This document shows, piece by piece, positions 32,635 to 40,513 of a DNA stretch of 64,000 nucleotides. Numbering within the stretch: the first letter of the stretch is position 1; each line of letters starts with the position of its first letter. The stretch comes from Flaviflagellibacter deserti (GTDB lineage: Bacteria > Pseudomonadota > Alphaproteobacteria > Rhizobiales > Methylopilaceae). Below the pieces are notes generated by a model. That model made no database searches and was not told where the DNA came from. It saw only the letters and a program-made list of their open reading frames with translations. Position numbers and translations under genes: made by a program. The DNA lies in contig NZ_JBHSJF010000006.1 in NCBI RefSeq assembly GCF_042652085.1, positions 1,240,001-1,304,000 on the forward strand. The letters run 5' to 3'.

Positions 32635-33576
32635 TCAGGGCTTGGCTGCAACGGTCTTCGCGGCAGCGGCGCGCTGGGTCTCGCTCTGGCGCAGGCCGAG
32701 ATAGATCAGCGACGGCGAGGAGACGAAGATCGCCGAATAGGTGCAGATCACGATGCCCACGAGCATGACGATCGCGAAGCCCTCGATCGCCTCGCCGCCG
32801 AACAGGACGAGTGCCAGCAGCGCCAGGAAGGTCGTCATCGCGGTGATCGCGGTGCGCGACATGGTCGTGTTGATCGACAGGTCCAGCAGCTCCTCGTCCG
32901 GCATGTTCTTGTAGCGGCGAAGCAGTTCACGCGTACGGTCGAACACGACGACGGTCTCGTTCAGCGAATAGCCGACGATCGTCAGGATCGCCGCGATCGA
33001 GGTCATGTTGAACTCGAGCTGGGTGACGACGAAGAAGCCGACGGTCAAAAGCACGTCGTGAAGCGTGCCGATCAGCGCGCCGGTCGCCAGATTGCGCTCG
33101 AAGCGGAACCAGAGGTAGCAGAGCACGGCGACGAGCGAGAGCACGACGCCGAGCGTGCCGGCCTGGACGAGCTCGCCCGACACACGCGGGCCGACCGTCT
33201 CGACCCGGCGGAAATCATAGGCCTGGCCGAACGTGTCGCGCGCCTTCTGCACGACCGCGCTCTGAGCCGCCTCGCCCCCTTCCTGAATCGGGAAGCGGAG
33301 CGACAGGCTGCCCTGCCCGCCGAATTCCTGCACCTCGACCTCGCCGAAGCCGAGCGCGTTGGACTGCTCGCGCACCTGCGCGGCGTCGGCCGTGCCGGAT
33401 TTCGCCTGCAGTTCCAGCAGCGTGCCGCCGCGGAAGTCGATGCCGAAATTCAGCCCATGCAGGAAGAACAGGCCGAGGATGACGAGCGACATGATCGCGG
33501 ACAGCGGGAACGTCACCCGCCGCCACTTCATGAACGGGAAATGGCTGTTCTCAGGCCAAAGGCGCAGAAGACGCAC
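32635..33576 (-). CDS. secF: Protein-export membrane protein SecF
   Basis: A 313-residue inner-membrane protein with six helices and one large periplasmic loop (residues 45-140). The start of the loop, LNFGIDFRGGTLLEL, carries the SecF signature. The later part shows SLNETVVVFDRTRE in the conserved TM4-TM5 region. SecF works with SecD to pull exported chains across the membrane using the proton gradient. It follows secD after 11 bases. Confidence 0.95.
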   Translation of the reverse strand: MRLLRLWPENSHFPFMKWRRVTFPLSAIMSLVILGLFFLHGLNFGIDFRGGTLLELQAKSGTADAAQVREQSNALGFGEVEVQEFGGQGSLSLRFPIQEGGEAAQSAVVQKARDTFGQAYDFRRVETVGPRVSGELVQAGTLGVVLSLVAVLCYLWFRFERNLATGALIGTLHDVLLTVGFFVVTQLEFNMTSIAAILTIVGYSLNETVVVFDRTRELLRRYKNMPDEELLDLSINTTMSRTAITAMTTFLALLALVLFGGEAIEGFAIVMLVGIVICTYSAIFVSSPSLIYLGLRQSETQRAAAAKTVAAKP

Positions 33577-33587
33577 GGTTCAACCTC

Positions 33588-35192
33588 TCAGAACGGCAGG
33601 GCCTTGGCCCGCGTCCAGCGGTACCAGAGCGCGATCATCATACGGGTCATCGTCACGGCCGTGATCACAGTCGTGAGAATGCCGAGGACGAAGACGACGG
33701 CGAAGCCCTTCACCGGGCCGGAACCCAGCAGGAACAGAATGACGGCGGCGATGGCCATGGTCGAGTTCGAGTCGACGATGGTGGCGAACGCGCGCTCGAA
33801 GCCGGCCTGGATCGCCGACACCATAGAGCGGCCGGAATGGAATTCCTCGCGGATGCGCTCGTAGATCAGCACGTTCGAGTCAACCGCCGTGCCGATGGTC
33901 AGGACGATGCCGGCGATGCCGGGCAACGTGAGCGTCGCGCCGATCAGCGACATCAAGCCGAAGATCAGGCCGACATGGATGATCAAAGCGATGTTTGCGA
34001 TCAGGCCGAACGTACCGTAGGTCGCGAACATGAAGATCACGACGAAGATCGCGGCATAGATCGTTGCCTTGGTGCCAGCATCGATCGAGTCCTGGCCAAG
34101 GCCCGGACCGACCGTGCGCTCCTCGACGACGGTCAGTGGTGCGGGCAGCGCTCCAGCGCGGAGCAGGATCGCAAGATTGTTCGCACTCTCGACCGTGAAG
34201 CTGCCCGAGATCTGGCCCGAGCCGCCGGTGATCGGCTCGTTGATGCGCGGCGCCGAGATCACCTTGTTGTCGAGAACGATAGCGAACGGCTTGCCGACGT
34301 TCTGCTGCGTCGCGGTGGCGAAGCGGCGGGCGCCGTTCGAATTGAAGCGGAACGAGACGATCGGCTCGTTGGTCTGCTGGCTGAAGCCCGGCTGCGCGTC
34401 GACGAGGTCTTCGCCCGCGACCAGAATGCGCTTCTCGACGAGGTATTTCTCGTTGGGGTTTTCGGCACCGACCAGAATTTCGGATTCCGGCGGAGGACGC
34501 GTCGCCTCGGCCTGCTGCACCGGCATTGTGACGTCGACCATGCGGAAGGTCAGCTTGGCGGTGGTGCCGATGAGTTCTTTAAGACGCTGCGGGTCCTGCA
34601 GGCCTGGCACCTGGACGAGGATGCGGTCAGCACCCTGACGCTGGATGCTCGGTTCCGTCGTGCCGAGTTCGTCGACGCGGCGGCGGACAATCTCGATCGA
34701 CTGGTCGACGGCGGAGCGGATGCGCGCGTCGACGCCGGCTTCGGTCGGCGTCAGCGTGACCAAGCCGTCCGGCGTGTTCGTCACGTCGAGATCGAACTGC
34801 CCGGTATTGCCGAGCAGTGACGACGAGATCGGATTGCGCAGTTCGCGAAGCTTCGTCGTCGCCGCCTGAAGATCGGCGACGTCGCGCAGGCGAACCTGCA
34901 CCCCCTGCCCGGCATTGCCGAGACCGGTATAGCCGATGCGGGCATCGCGGAGAGCGGTGCGCACCTGATCGCGGAGCGCCTCGAGCTTCTCGTTCCGGAG
35001 CGCCTGGGCGTCGACTTCCAGCAGGATGTGCGAACCGCCCTGAAGGTCGAGGCCGAGCACGATCGTGTTCTGCAGGAAGCTCGGAAGCCTGGCGCGTGCC
35101 TGCGGCGACAGAAGATTCGGCACGACGAAAAGCAGTCCCAGTGCGACCACCAGGAGCGTCAGAATCGTCTTAGTCCGCGAATAGTGCAGCAT
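33588..35192 (-). CDS. secD: Protein-export membrane protein SecD
   Basis: A 534-residue inner-membrane protein with one N-terminal helix, a large periplasmic P1 domain (residues 35-355) and five further helices. The signature LGLDLQGGSHILLEVD is at residues 47-62, and GTAVDSNVLIYERIREE marks the membrane part that carries the proton-coupling Asp. It partners with SecF and YajC, whose genes flank it: yajC ends 17 bases upstream and secF starts 11 bases downstream. Confidence 0.96.
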   Translation of the reverse strand: MLHYSRTKTILTLLVVALGLLFVVPNLLSPQARARLPSFLQNTIVLGLDLQGGSHILLEVDAQALRNEKLEALRDQVRTALRDARIGYTGLGNAGQGVQVRLRDVADLQAATTKLRELRNPISSSLLGNTGQFDLDVTNTPDGLVTLTPTEAGVDARIRSAVDQSIEIVRRRVDELGTTEPSIQRQGADRILVQVPGLQDPQRLKELIGTTAKLTFRMVDVTMPVQQAEATRPPPESEILVGAENPNEKYLVEKRILVAGEDLVDAQPGFSQQTNEPIVSFRFNSNGARRFATATQQNVGKPFAIVLDNKVISAPRINEPITGGSGQISGSFTVESANNLAILLRAGALPAPLTVVEERTVGPGLGQDSIDAGTKATIYAAIFVVIFMFATYGTFGLIANIALIIHVGLIFGLMSLIGATLTLPGIAGIVLTIGTAVDSNVLIYERIREEFHSGRSMVSAIQAGFERAFATIVDSNSTMAIAAVILFLLGSGPVKGFAVVFVLGILTTVITAVTMTRMMIALWYRWTRAKALPF

Positions 35193-35208
35193 GGAAAAGT
35201 GTTACGCC

Positions 35209-35544
35209 TCAGGCGTCGTTGGCGACGGGTTCGCCCTTGGCGCGGACTTCATTGATCATCGCGCGGGCGACGCGCACGCGGACATTATCGGCGATCTGCA
35301 CTTCGACTTCGGTCTCGTCCACGACCTTCGTGATCTTTCCGATCAAGCCGCCCGAGGTGACGATCGTGTCGCCACGGCGGACACCGCCGACCATTTCGCG
35401 ATGGGACTTCAGGCGCTTCTGCTGCGGACGGATCACGAGGAAATACATGATAACGAAAATCAGCAGGAACGGCATGATGTTCAGCAGGAAGTTGCCTTCC
35501 GCCCCGCCGATGGCGCCCTGGGCAAAAGCAGGCGAGATGAACAT
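35209..35544 (-). CDS. yajC: Preprotein translocase accessory subunit YajC
   Basis: A small membrane protein of 111 residues from the ATG at 35544 (MFISPAFAQG), which has GGAG six bases upstream; an ATG at 35556 would give 115. One hydrophobic helix (about residues 18-38, LNIMPFLLIFVIMYFLVIRPQQKR) carries the RPQQKR motif just after it, seen here in blocks. The rest is the cytoplasmic domain with GGVRRGDTIVTSGGLIGKI. YajC binds SecDF. Confidence 0.93.
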   Translation of the reverse strand: MFISPAFAQGAIGGAEGNFLLNIMPFLLIFVIMYFLVIRPQQKRLKSHREMVGGVRRGDTIVTSGGLIGKITKVVDETEVEVQIADNVRVRVARAMINEVRAKGEPVANDA

Positions 35545-35653
35545 CGAAAACTCCATGAGATAGCGGGATCGCAGACGGCCGCCTGCGAAGCGGCCGGGAC
35601 TATAGCGATAGACCCCCGGAAAGCAAACGAGACTTCCCGGGACGTACTGATAC

Positions 35654-36274
35654 CTAGGAAAGCGGCGTCATCACGCCAGACTGGTAGGCGGGGCGCTCCT
35701 TCAGCTTTCCGTACCAGGCCTCGAGATGAGGCATGGACGGGCGCTCGATCGGCATCGAGAGCCAGAGATAGGCGAAGCAGCCGAGCGGGATGTCGCCCAT
35801 TCCGAGAGCCTGACCAGATAGATAGGGCTGCGTCGACAGGGCACCATCAACCATGGCGAACAGCTTGCTGCAGGCGGCGATTCCTTCCGCTGCCTCGGCA
35901 TGATCGCGCTCTGCCGGCGGACGGCGGACGATGTTGTGGAAGACCTTGCGGAATTCAGGCACGAGCGTCGAGGTCGGCCAGTCCATCCATTTGTCGCCCA
36001 TGGCCCGGACCGCCGGATCGCTCGCCCAGAGCGAGCCGCTGCCGTACTTCGCCGAGAGATAGCGGACGATCGCATTCGATTCCCAGAGGATGAAGCCGTC
36101 GTCGTCGATGAGCGGCACGAGACCGTTCGGGTTCTTCGCCTTGAACTCCGGCGTGTTGTTGATGCCGAAGGCGAGGCCCGCATCGACGCGCTCGTGCGGA
36201 ATGCCGAGTTCGCCGACGCACCACATGACCTTCTTGACGTTGACGGAGTTAGCACGTCCCCAGATCTTCAGCAT
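35654..36274 (-). CDS. Glutathione S-transferase family protein
   Basis: A 206-residue GST. The thioredoxin-like N-domain has WGRANSVNVKKVMWCVGELG (residues 4-23, in blocks) with the Ser/Asn region where the family places its catalytic residue, then NGLVPLIDDDGFILWESNAIVRYLSAKYG, the glutathione gamma-glutamyl site. The C-domain is helical. It could conjugate or reduce electrophiles; the substrate is unknown. It sits between yajC and a divergent DUF815 ATPase gene and is probably not part of the sec function. Confidence 0.9.
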   Translation of the reverse strand: MLKIWGRANSVNVKKVMWCVGELGIPHERVDAGLAFGINNTPEFKAKNPNGLVPLIDDDGFILWESNAIVRYLSAKYGSGSLWASDPAVRAMGDKWMDWPTSTLVPEFRKVFHNIVRRPPAERDHAEAAEGIAACSKLFAMVDGALSTQPYLSGQALGMGDIPLGCFAYLWLSMPIERPSMPHLEAWYGKLKERPAYQSGVMTPLS

Positions 36275-36340
36275 TTCCCCTCCAGGCGGTCCACTTTTGG
36301 GTCATGGACTTCAGCTGCCTGTGGCTCTAATCCGATCCGC

Positions 36341-37204
36341 ATGACTGAACAACCCGCCTTTCTGTCCAATGCGCTGAATCGCATTGCCGATGCTCTGGAG
36401 CGCATGTCGCCGCCGCCGGCCAAGCCGGCCGATCTTTCCGCCGCCGACGCGTTCGTCTGGCAGGCCGCCGGGCGCAACCTCATGCCGGTAGCCAAGGTCT
36501 CACGCGTCGATATCGGCATTCTCAAGGGCATAGACCGCAACCGCGACACGCTGCTCGCGAACACCGAGCGCTTCGCCAACGGCTTCCCGGCCAACAACGC
36601 CCTCCTCTGGGGTGCGCGCGGTATGGGCAAGAGCTCGCTCGTGAAGGCGATCCACGCGCATATCAACGCGAGTGCCGGGAAGCCGCTGAAACTGGTCGAA
36701 ATCCATCGTGAGGATGTCGAGACGCTTCCAGAGCTGATGAACCTCCTTCGCAGCGCACCACATCGCATCGTGCTGTTCTGCGACGACCTCTCCTTCGACA
36801 TCGGCGACAGCTCCTACAAGGCGCTGAAGGCCGTTCTGGAAGGCGGCATCGAGGGACGTCCGGATAACGTCATTCTCTATGCGACTTCGAACCGCCGGCA
36901 CCTGATGCCGCGCGACATGATCGAGAACGAGCGTTCGACCGCGATCAATCCGGGCGAAGCAGTCGAGGAGAAGGTCTCGCTGTCGGATCGATTCGGCCTA
37001 TGGCTGGGCTTCCACCCGTGCAGCCAGGACGATTATCTGGCGATGATCCGCGCCTATGCGATGGAATACGGGCTGGATTATTCGCCGAGCGATCTCCGTG
37101 CCGAGGCGCTGGAATGGTCGACGACACGCGGCTCACGTTCGGGCCGCACCGCCTGGCAGTTCATCCTCGATCTGGCCGGGCGACTGGGCAAGCAGGTGGG
37201 GTGA
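36341..37204 (+). CDS. DUF815-family AAA ATPase
   Basis: A 287-residue ATP-binding protein. Walker A is GARGMGKSSLVKA near residue 89 and Walker B is IVLFCDDLSFD near residue 147, followed by the sensor-like stretch VILYATSNRRHLMPR near residue 188. The start at 36341 (MTEQPAFLSNALNRI) is preferred; the frame to 35900 is only a shadow of the GST gene. The family resembles DnaA/DnaC-type ATPases but has no settled function. It commonly lies near secDF-yajC in rhizobia, as here. Confidence 0.87.
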   Translation: MTEQPAFLSNALNRIADALERMSPPPAKPADLSAADAFVWQAAGRNLMPVAKVSRVDIGILKGIDRNRDTLLANTERFANGFPANNALLWGARGMGKSSLVKAIHAHINASAGKPLKLVEIHREDVETLPELMNLLRSAPHRIVLFCDDLSFDIGDSSYKALKAVLEGGIEGRPDNVILYATSNRRHLMPRDMIENERSTAINPGEAVEEKVSLSDRFGLWLGFHPCSQDDYLAMIRAYAMEYGLDYSPSDLRAEALEWSTTRGSRSGRTAWQFILDLAGRLGKQVG

Positions 37205-37210
37205 TCTTCT

Positions 37211-37344
37211 CCCTCTCCTGCGAAGCAGGAGAGGGTCGAGTGCGTGTCAACGCACCGGGGTGAGGGCAAGCACGATGCTCGTTGCTGCAATCATGTTCCT
37301 CACCCGCTCGCTTCGCGAGTCGACCTCTCCCGTAAACGGGAGAG
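37211..37344. repeat. Compound palindromic intergenic repeat, copy 1
   Basis: It opens with CCCTCTCCTGC-GAA-GCAGGAGAGGG (37211-37235), a perfect 11-bp stem, and closes with CTCTCCCGT-AA-ACGGGAGAG (37325-37344). A central GGGTGAGGG/CCTCACCC pair brackets the middle. It lies between convergent genes. A second element with the same outer and inner arms occurs at 40375-40507. Confidence 0.8.
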
Positions 37345-37351
37345 ACAAACC

Positions 37352-38599
37352 TCAACCCTGCGGCAGGTGATCCATCGGATCGACCGGGGTCGCGCCGCGG
37401 CGGACCTCGAAGTGCAGTTGCGGAGCCGAGACATTGCCGGTCGCGCCGGACTTGGCGATCACCTGACCCCGACGGACGACGTCGCCACGCTTGACCATGA
37501 TCTCGCTGGCGTGGGCGTAGGCCGTGACCCATTCCCCGGCATGGCGGATGAGGACCAGATTGCCAAAGCCCTTCAGCTCGTTACCGGCATAGGCAACCAC
37601 GCCGCCCTCGGCTGCCTTGATCGGCGTGCCCTCCGGCACCGAGAAGTTGATGCCGTCATTGGTTGAGCCATTCGGCTTCGAACCGAAGCCGGAAATGATA
37701 CGGCCGCGGACCGGATAGCGGAAGTCTGTGCCGCCGCTCGTCTGCGAACGCGGCTCGTCGTCATCCACGGCCACGACCGGCTTCGGCGTGGCAGTGGCGA
37801 CAACCCTCTCCATCTTCGGCTGGTCGAGGGGAGCAGCCACCGGAGCGGGCTGCAGCATCTGCTTGGCAGGCGCGGCCATCATCGGCGCGGGAGCGGCTGC
37901 GAGCTTCATCGTGCTGCCCTGCGGCAACCTCAGCTTCTCGCCGATACGGACCCTGTGATCGAGACCGAAACCATTCGCCTCGGCGAGCTGACCGGCCGGA
38001 ACGCCGCGCGTGCGAGCGACCGAGAACAGGGTTTCGCCCGGCTGAACCGTATGCACGCCATCTGTCGCGATCGGCGGCTTGGCGGCAACGACGGAACGCG
38101 GCGGAGCAACCGGCTTCTGCGCGGCGGCCTGCTGCTGGCCGTTCGGATACCAGGCCTGATTATTGTTGGAGTTCGCGCGAACCGGAGCGGCGGCCTGGCT
38201 ATAGCTCGCCTGCTGATAGCCCGATTGCTGCGGCTGCGGCGATTGCTGCTGGTAGGACTGCTGCTGATAGTTCGGCTGCGGCGCCGGCGCGCGGTAAGGC
38301 GGATAGGCCTGCGCGGGAGCCGGAGCGTAGTTCGATTGATAGTTCGACGGCTGCTGATAGCCGTAGCTCGACGAAGGCTGGTATCCGCCACCAGAGGGCG
38401 GAGGCAGCGGCTGCGAGCTGACCGAGCCCGACGGCGCGCTGTTCACCGAGCCGGTATAGTTCGGCTCCTTGCTGAACGGATTGGAGAAGGGATCGTCGAA
38501 GCGGTCGGTCTGGCTGCAGGCCGAGGCGGCGAGAGCCACGAAACCAAGGACAGAGAACCGAATGCTGGGCCGTATACGGGCAGAAACCGCCTGACGCAT
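37352..38599 (-). CDS. LysM/LytM lipoprotein, NlpD-like, with degenerate active site
   Basis: A 415-residue lipoprotein with a lipobox ending ASAC (Cys28). Residues 60-160 are a Gln/Tyr/Pro/Ser-rich, low-complexity linker. Residues 183-227 form a LysM peptidoglycan-binding domain (HTVQPGETLFSVA), and residues 293-412 form a LytM/M23 domain. Its zinc site is broken: the usual HxxxD is Asn314...Asn318, and the usual HxH is Gln395-Leu-His397. Such domains do not cut murein but switch on amidases, as NlpD and EnvC do. An amidase gene lies at the right end of the window. It is probably needed for cell separation. Confidence 0.88.
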   Translation of the reverse strand: MRQAVSARIRPSIRFSVLGFVALAASACSQTDRFDDPFSNPFSKEPNYTGSVNSAPSGSVSSQPLPPPSGGGYQPSSSYGYQQPSNYQSNYAPAPAQAYPPYRAPAPQPNYQQQSYQQQSPQPQQSGYQQASYSQAAAPVRANSNNNQAWYPNGQQQAAAQKPVAPPRSVVAAKPPIATDGVHTVQPGETLFSVARTRGVPAGQLAEANGFGLDHRVRIGEKLRLPQGSTMKLAAAPAPMMAAPAKQMLQPAPVAAPLDQPKMERVVATATPKPVVAVDDDEPRSQTSGGTDFRYPVRGRIISGFGSKPNGSTNDGINFSVPEGTPIKAAEGGVVAYAGNELKGFGNLVLIRHAGEWVTAYAHASEIMVKRGDVVRRGQVIAKSGATGNVSAPQLHFEVRRGATPVDPMDHLPQG

Positions 38600-38723
38600 C
38601 GCACCTACTCACACACAACAGGACACATATTCTGTGTAAGTAAGCCCGCTTTCGGTAAACAGAGGGTTGCCGGGTTGCAAAAAGTGCCGGGTTATTTTTG
38701 CCGGGGATTCACCACGCCGTGGA

Positions 38724-39104
38724 TCACCACATATCGAGCGCGACGCGCGCCTCGTCCGACATGCGGCTCTGGTCCCATGGCGGCTCGAAAGTCATGCTGA
38801 CTTTCACGCCGTTTATGCCGGGAACGGCGCCAACCGCGTTCTCGACCCAAGCCGGCATCTCGGCCGCGACCGGGCAAGCCGGAGCCGTGAGCGTCATGTC
38901 GATCGCGACATCGCGATCATCGCTGACGTCGATCTTGTAGACTAGGCCGAGCTCGTAGATGTCGACCGGGATTTCCGGATCGTAGACGGTCTTGAGCGCG
39001 CCGATGATGTCCTGCGCCAGCTGATCGAGTTCCTCGGGCGGCAGGGTCGACGGCCCGTTCAGCTCGGCAGCATTCGGGGTCGCGGAGGCGGTATCACTCA
39101 TCAT
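38724..39104 (-). CDS. sufT: SUF-associated DUF59 protein SufT
   Basis: A 126-residue protein whose residues 25-125 form a MIP18/PaaD-like (DUF59) domain: ALKTVYDPEIPVDIYELGLVYKI, then MTLTAPACPVA with the reactive Cys, and VKVSMTFEPPWDQSRMSDEAR. The N-terminal 24 residues are a flexible extension. SufT helps mature iron-sulfur proteins, notably under high demand. It follows sufS by six bases. No A-type carrier (sufA/erpA) follows, although one often does in this group. Confidence 0.93.
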   Translation of the reverse strand: MMSDTASATPNAAELNGPSTLPPEELDQLAQDIIGALKTVYDPEIPVDIYELGLVYKIDVSDDRDVAIDMTLTAPACPVAAEMPAWVENAVGAVPGINGVKVSMTFEPPWDQSRMSDEARVALDMW

Positions 39105-39110
39105 CGGGTC

Positions 39111-40358
39111 TCACGAGAACAGGCTGTGCGCCTTCTCAAGCGCTACAGCCAATGTATCTATCTCGGCCTCGGTATTGTAGAGGCCAAAGCTTGCACGGCA
39201 GGTCGAGGTCACGCCGAAACGCTGCAGAAGCGGCTGGGCGCAATGCGTCCCTGCCCTCACCGCGACGCCCTGGCGGTCCAGCACGGTTGCGACGTCATGG
39301 GCATGCGCGCCTTCGAGCTGGAAGGAGACGATCGCGCCCTTCTGCTCCGTCGTGCCGAAAATCCTGACCGAATTCATCGCGCCCAGCTTCTTGTGGGCGT
39401 AGTCGCGCAGGCGAAGCTCGTGGGCGTAGATGTTCTCACGGCCGAGCGCCTCGACATATTTGATCGCGGCGCCGAGACCGACCGCCTGGACGATCGGCGG
39501 CGTGCCGGCCTCGAAGCGGTTGGGCAGGCCGGCGTAAGTGACCGTGTCCGTGGTCACGTCGCGGATCATCTCGCCGCCACCTTCATAGGGCGGCATCTTT
39601 TCGAGCCATTCCCGCTTGCCGTAGAGCACGCCGATGCCGGTCGGGCCGTAAAGCTTGTGACCGGTGAAGACGTAGAAGTCTACATCGAGGTCGCGCACAT
39701 CGACCGGCATGTGGACGATCGCCTGGCTGCCGTCGAGCAGGACGGGAATCCCGCGCGCATGGGCAAGCCGGATGATGTCCTTCACCGGCGTGATCGTACC
39801 CGTGACGTTCGACATATGGGTCAGTGCAACGATCTTCACCTTCGGCCCGAGCAGCGCTTCGAAGGCGTCGAGATCGAATGTGCCGTCGTCCTGGATCGGC
39901 GCCCATTTGAGGACCGCGCCGTTCCGTTCGCGGTGGTAGTGCCACGGCACGATGTTGGAGTGGTGCTCTAGGATCGAGACGACGACCTCGTCGCCGGGTC
40001 CGATGGCCATACGGCCGAAGCTTGACGCGACGGCATTGATCGCTCCCGTCGCGGAACGGGTGAAAATCACTTCGTCTGTCGAGGCGGCGTTGATGAAGCC
40101 GCGTACGGCCTCGCGCGCACCTTCGTAGGCCTCGGTCGCTGCGTTCGCGAGGTAATGAAGTCCGCGATGAACGTTCGCGTATTCCGCCTCGTAGGAATGG
40201 CGGATCGCGTCGAGCACCTGATTGGGTTTCTGAGCCGAGGCACCGTTGTCGAGATAGACGAGCGGCTTGCCGTGCACGTCGAGCGACAGCGCCGGGAAAT
40301 CGCGGCGCACGGTTTCGACGTCATAGCCCATGGTCTTGGTCAGGACAGGTGCGTTCAT
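39111..40358 (-). CDS. sufS: Cysteine desulfurase SufS
   Basis: A 415-residue PLP enzyme of the class II desulfurase group. The PLP lysine lies in FTGHKLYGP (about residue 235), and the active Cys373 lies in RAGTHCAQP, which is the SufS/CsdA pattern. It takes sulfur from cysteine for cluster assembly on SufBCD. No sufE is in the window, so the sulfur relay partner is elsewhere or replaced. A 155-base palindrome-filled gap separates it from sufD, which is unusual inside a suf operon. Confidence 0.95.
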   Translation of the reverse strand: MNAPVLTKTMGYDVETVRRDFPALSLDVHGKPLVYLDNGASAQKPNQVLDAIRHSYEAEYANVHRGLHYLANAATEAYEGAREAVRGFINAASTDEVIFTRSATGAINAVASSFGRMAIGPGDEVVVSILEHHSNIVPWHYHRERNGAVLKWAPIQDDGTFDLDAFEALLGPKVKIVALTHMSNVTGTITPVKDIIRLAHARGIPVLLDGSQAIVHMPVDVRDLDVDFYVFTGHKLYGPTGIGVLYGKREWLEKMPPYEGGGEMIRDVTTDTVTYAGLPNRFEAGTPPIVQAVGLGAAIKYVEALGRENIYAHELRLRDYAHKKLGAMNSVRIFGTTEQKGAIVSFQLEGAHAHDVATVLDRQGVAVRAGTHCAQPLLQRFGVTSTCRASFGLYNTEAEIDTLAVALEKAHSLFS

Positions 40359-40374
40359 AACTCGGCCTTTCCAA

Positions 40375-40507
40375 CCCTCTCCCCAGGGGAGAGGGCCGAC
40401 TCAAACCGGCAGGTTTGAGCGGGGTGAGGGGTATGTCCCCTCGATAAGTCTGTCCCCTCACCCGGCCATCGCTGCCGCGATGAGCCGACCTCTCCCATTG
40501 GGAGAGG
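40375..40507. repeat. Compound palindromic intergenic repeat, copy 2, inside the suf operon
   Basis: Nested inverted repeats: CCCTCTCCCC-A-GGGGAGAGGG (40375-40395); TCAAACC-4-GGTTTGA (40401-40418); GGGTGAGGGG (40422-40431) pairing with CCCCTCACCC (40454-40463); and CCTCTCCCA...GGGAGAGG (40489-40507). It shares its outer and middle arms with the element at 37211-37344. It separates sufD from sufS on the same strand, where it could attenuate transcription or set an mRNA processing point. Confidence 0.8.
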
Positions 40508-40513
40508 CAACCA

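Noticed and set aside
35900..36340. N-terminal extension of the DUF815 ATPase
   Set aside because: It is antisense to the GST gene and has shadow composition; the ATG at 36341 starts a normal family N-terminus.
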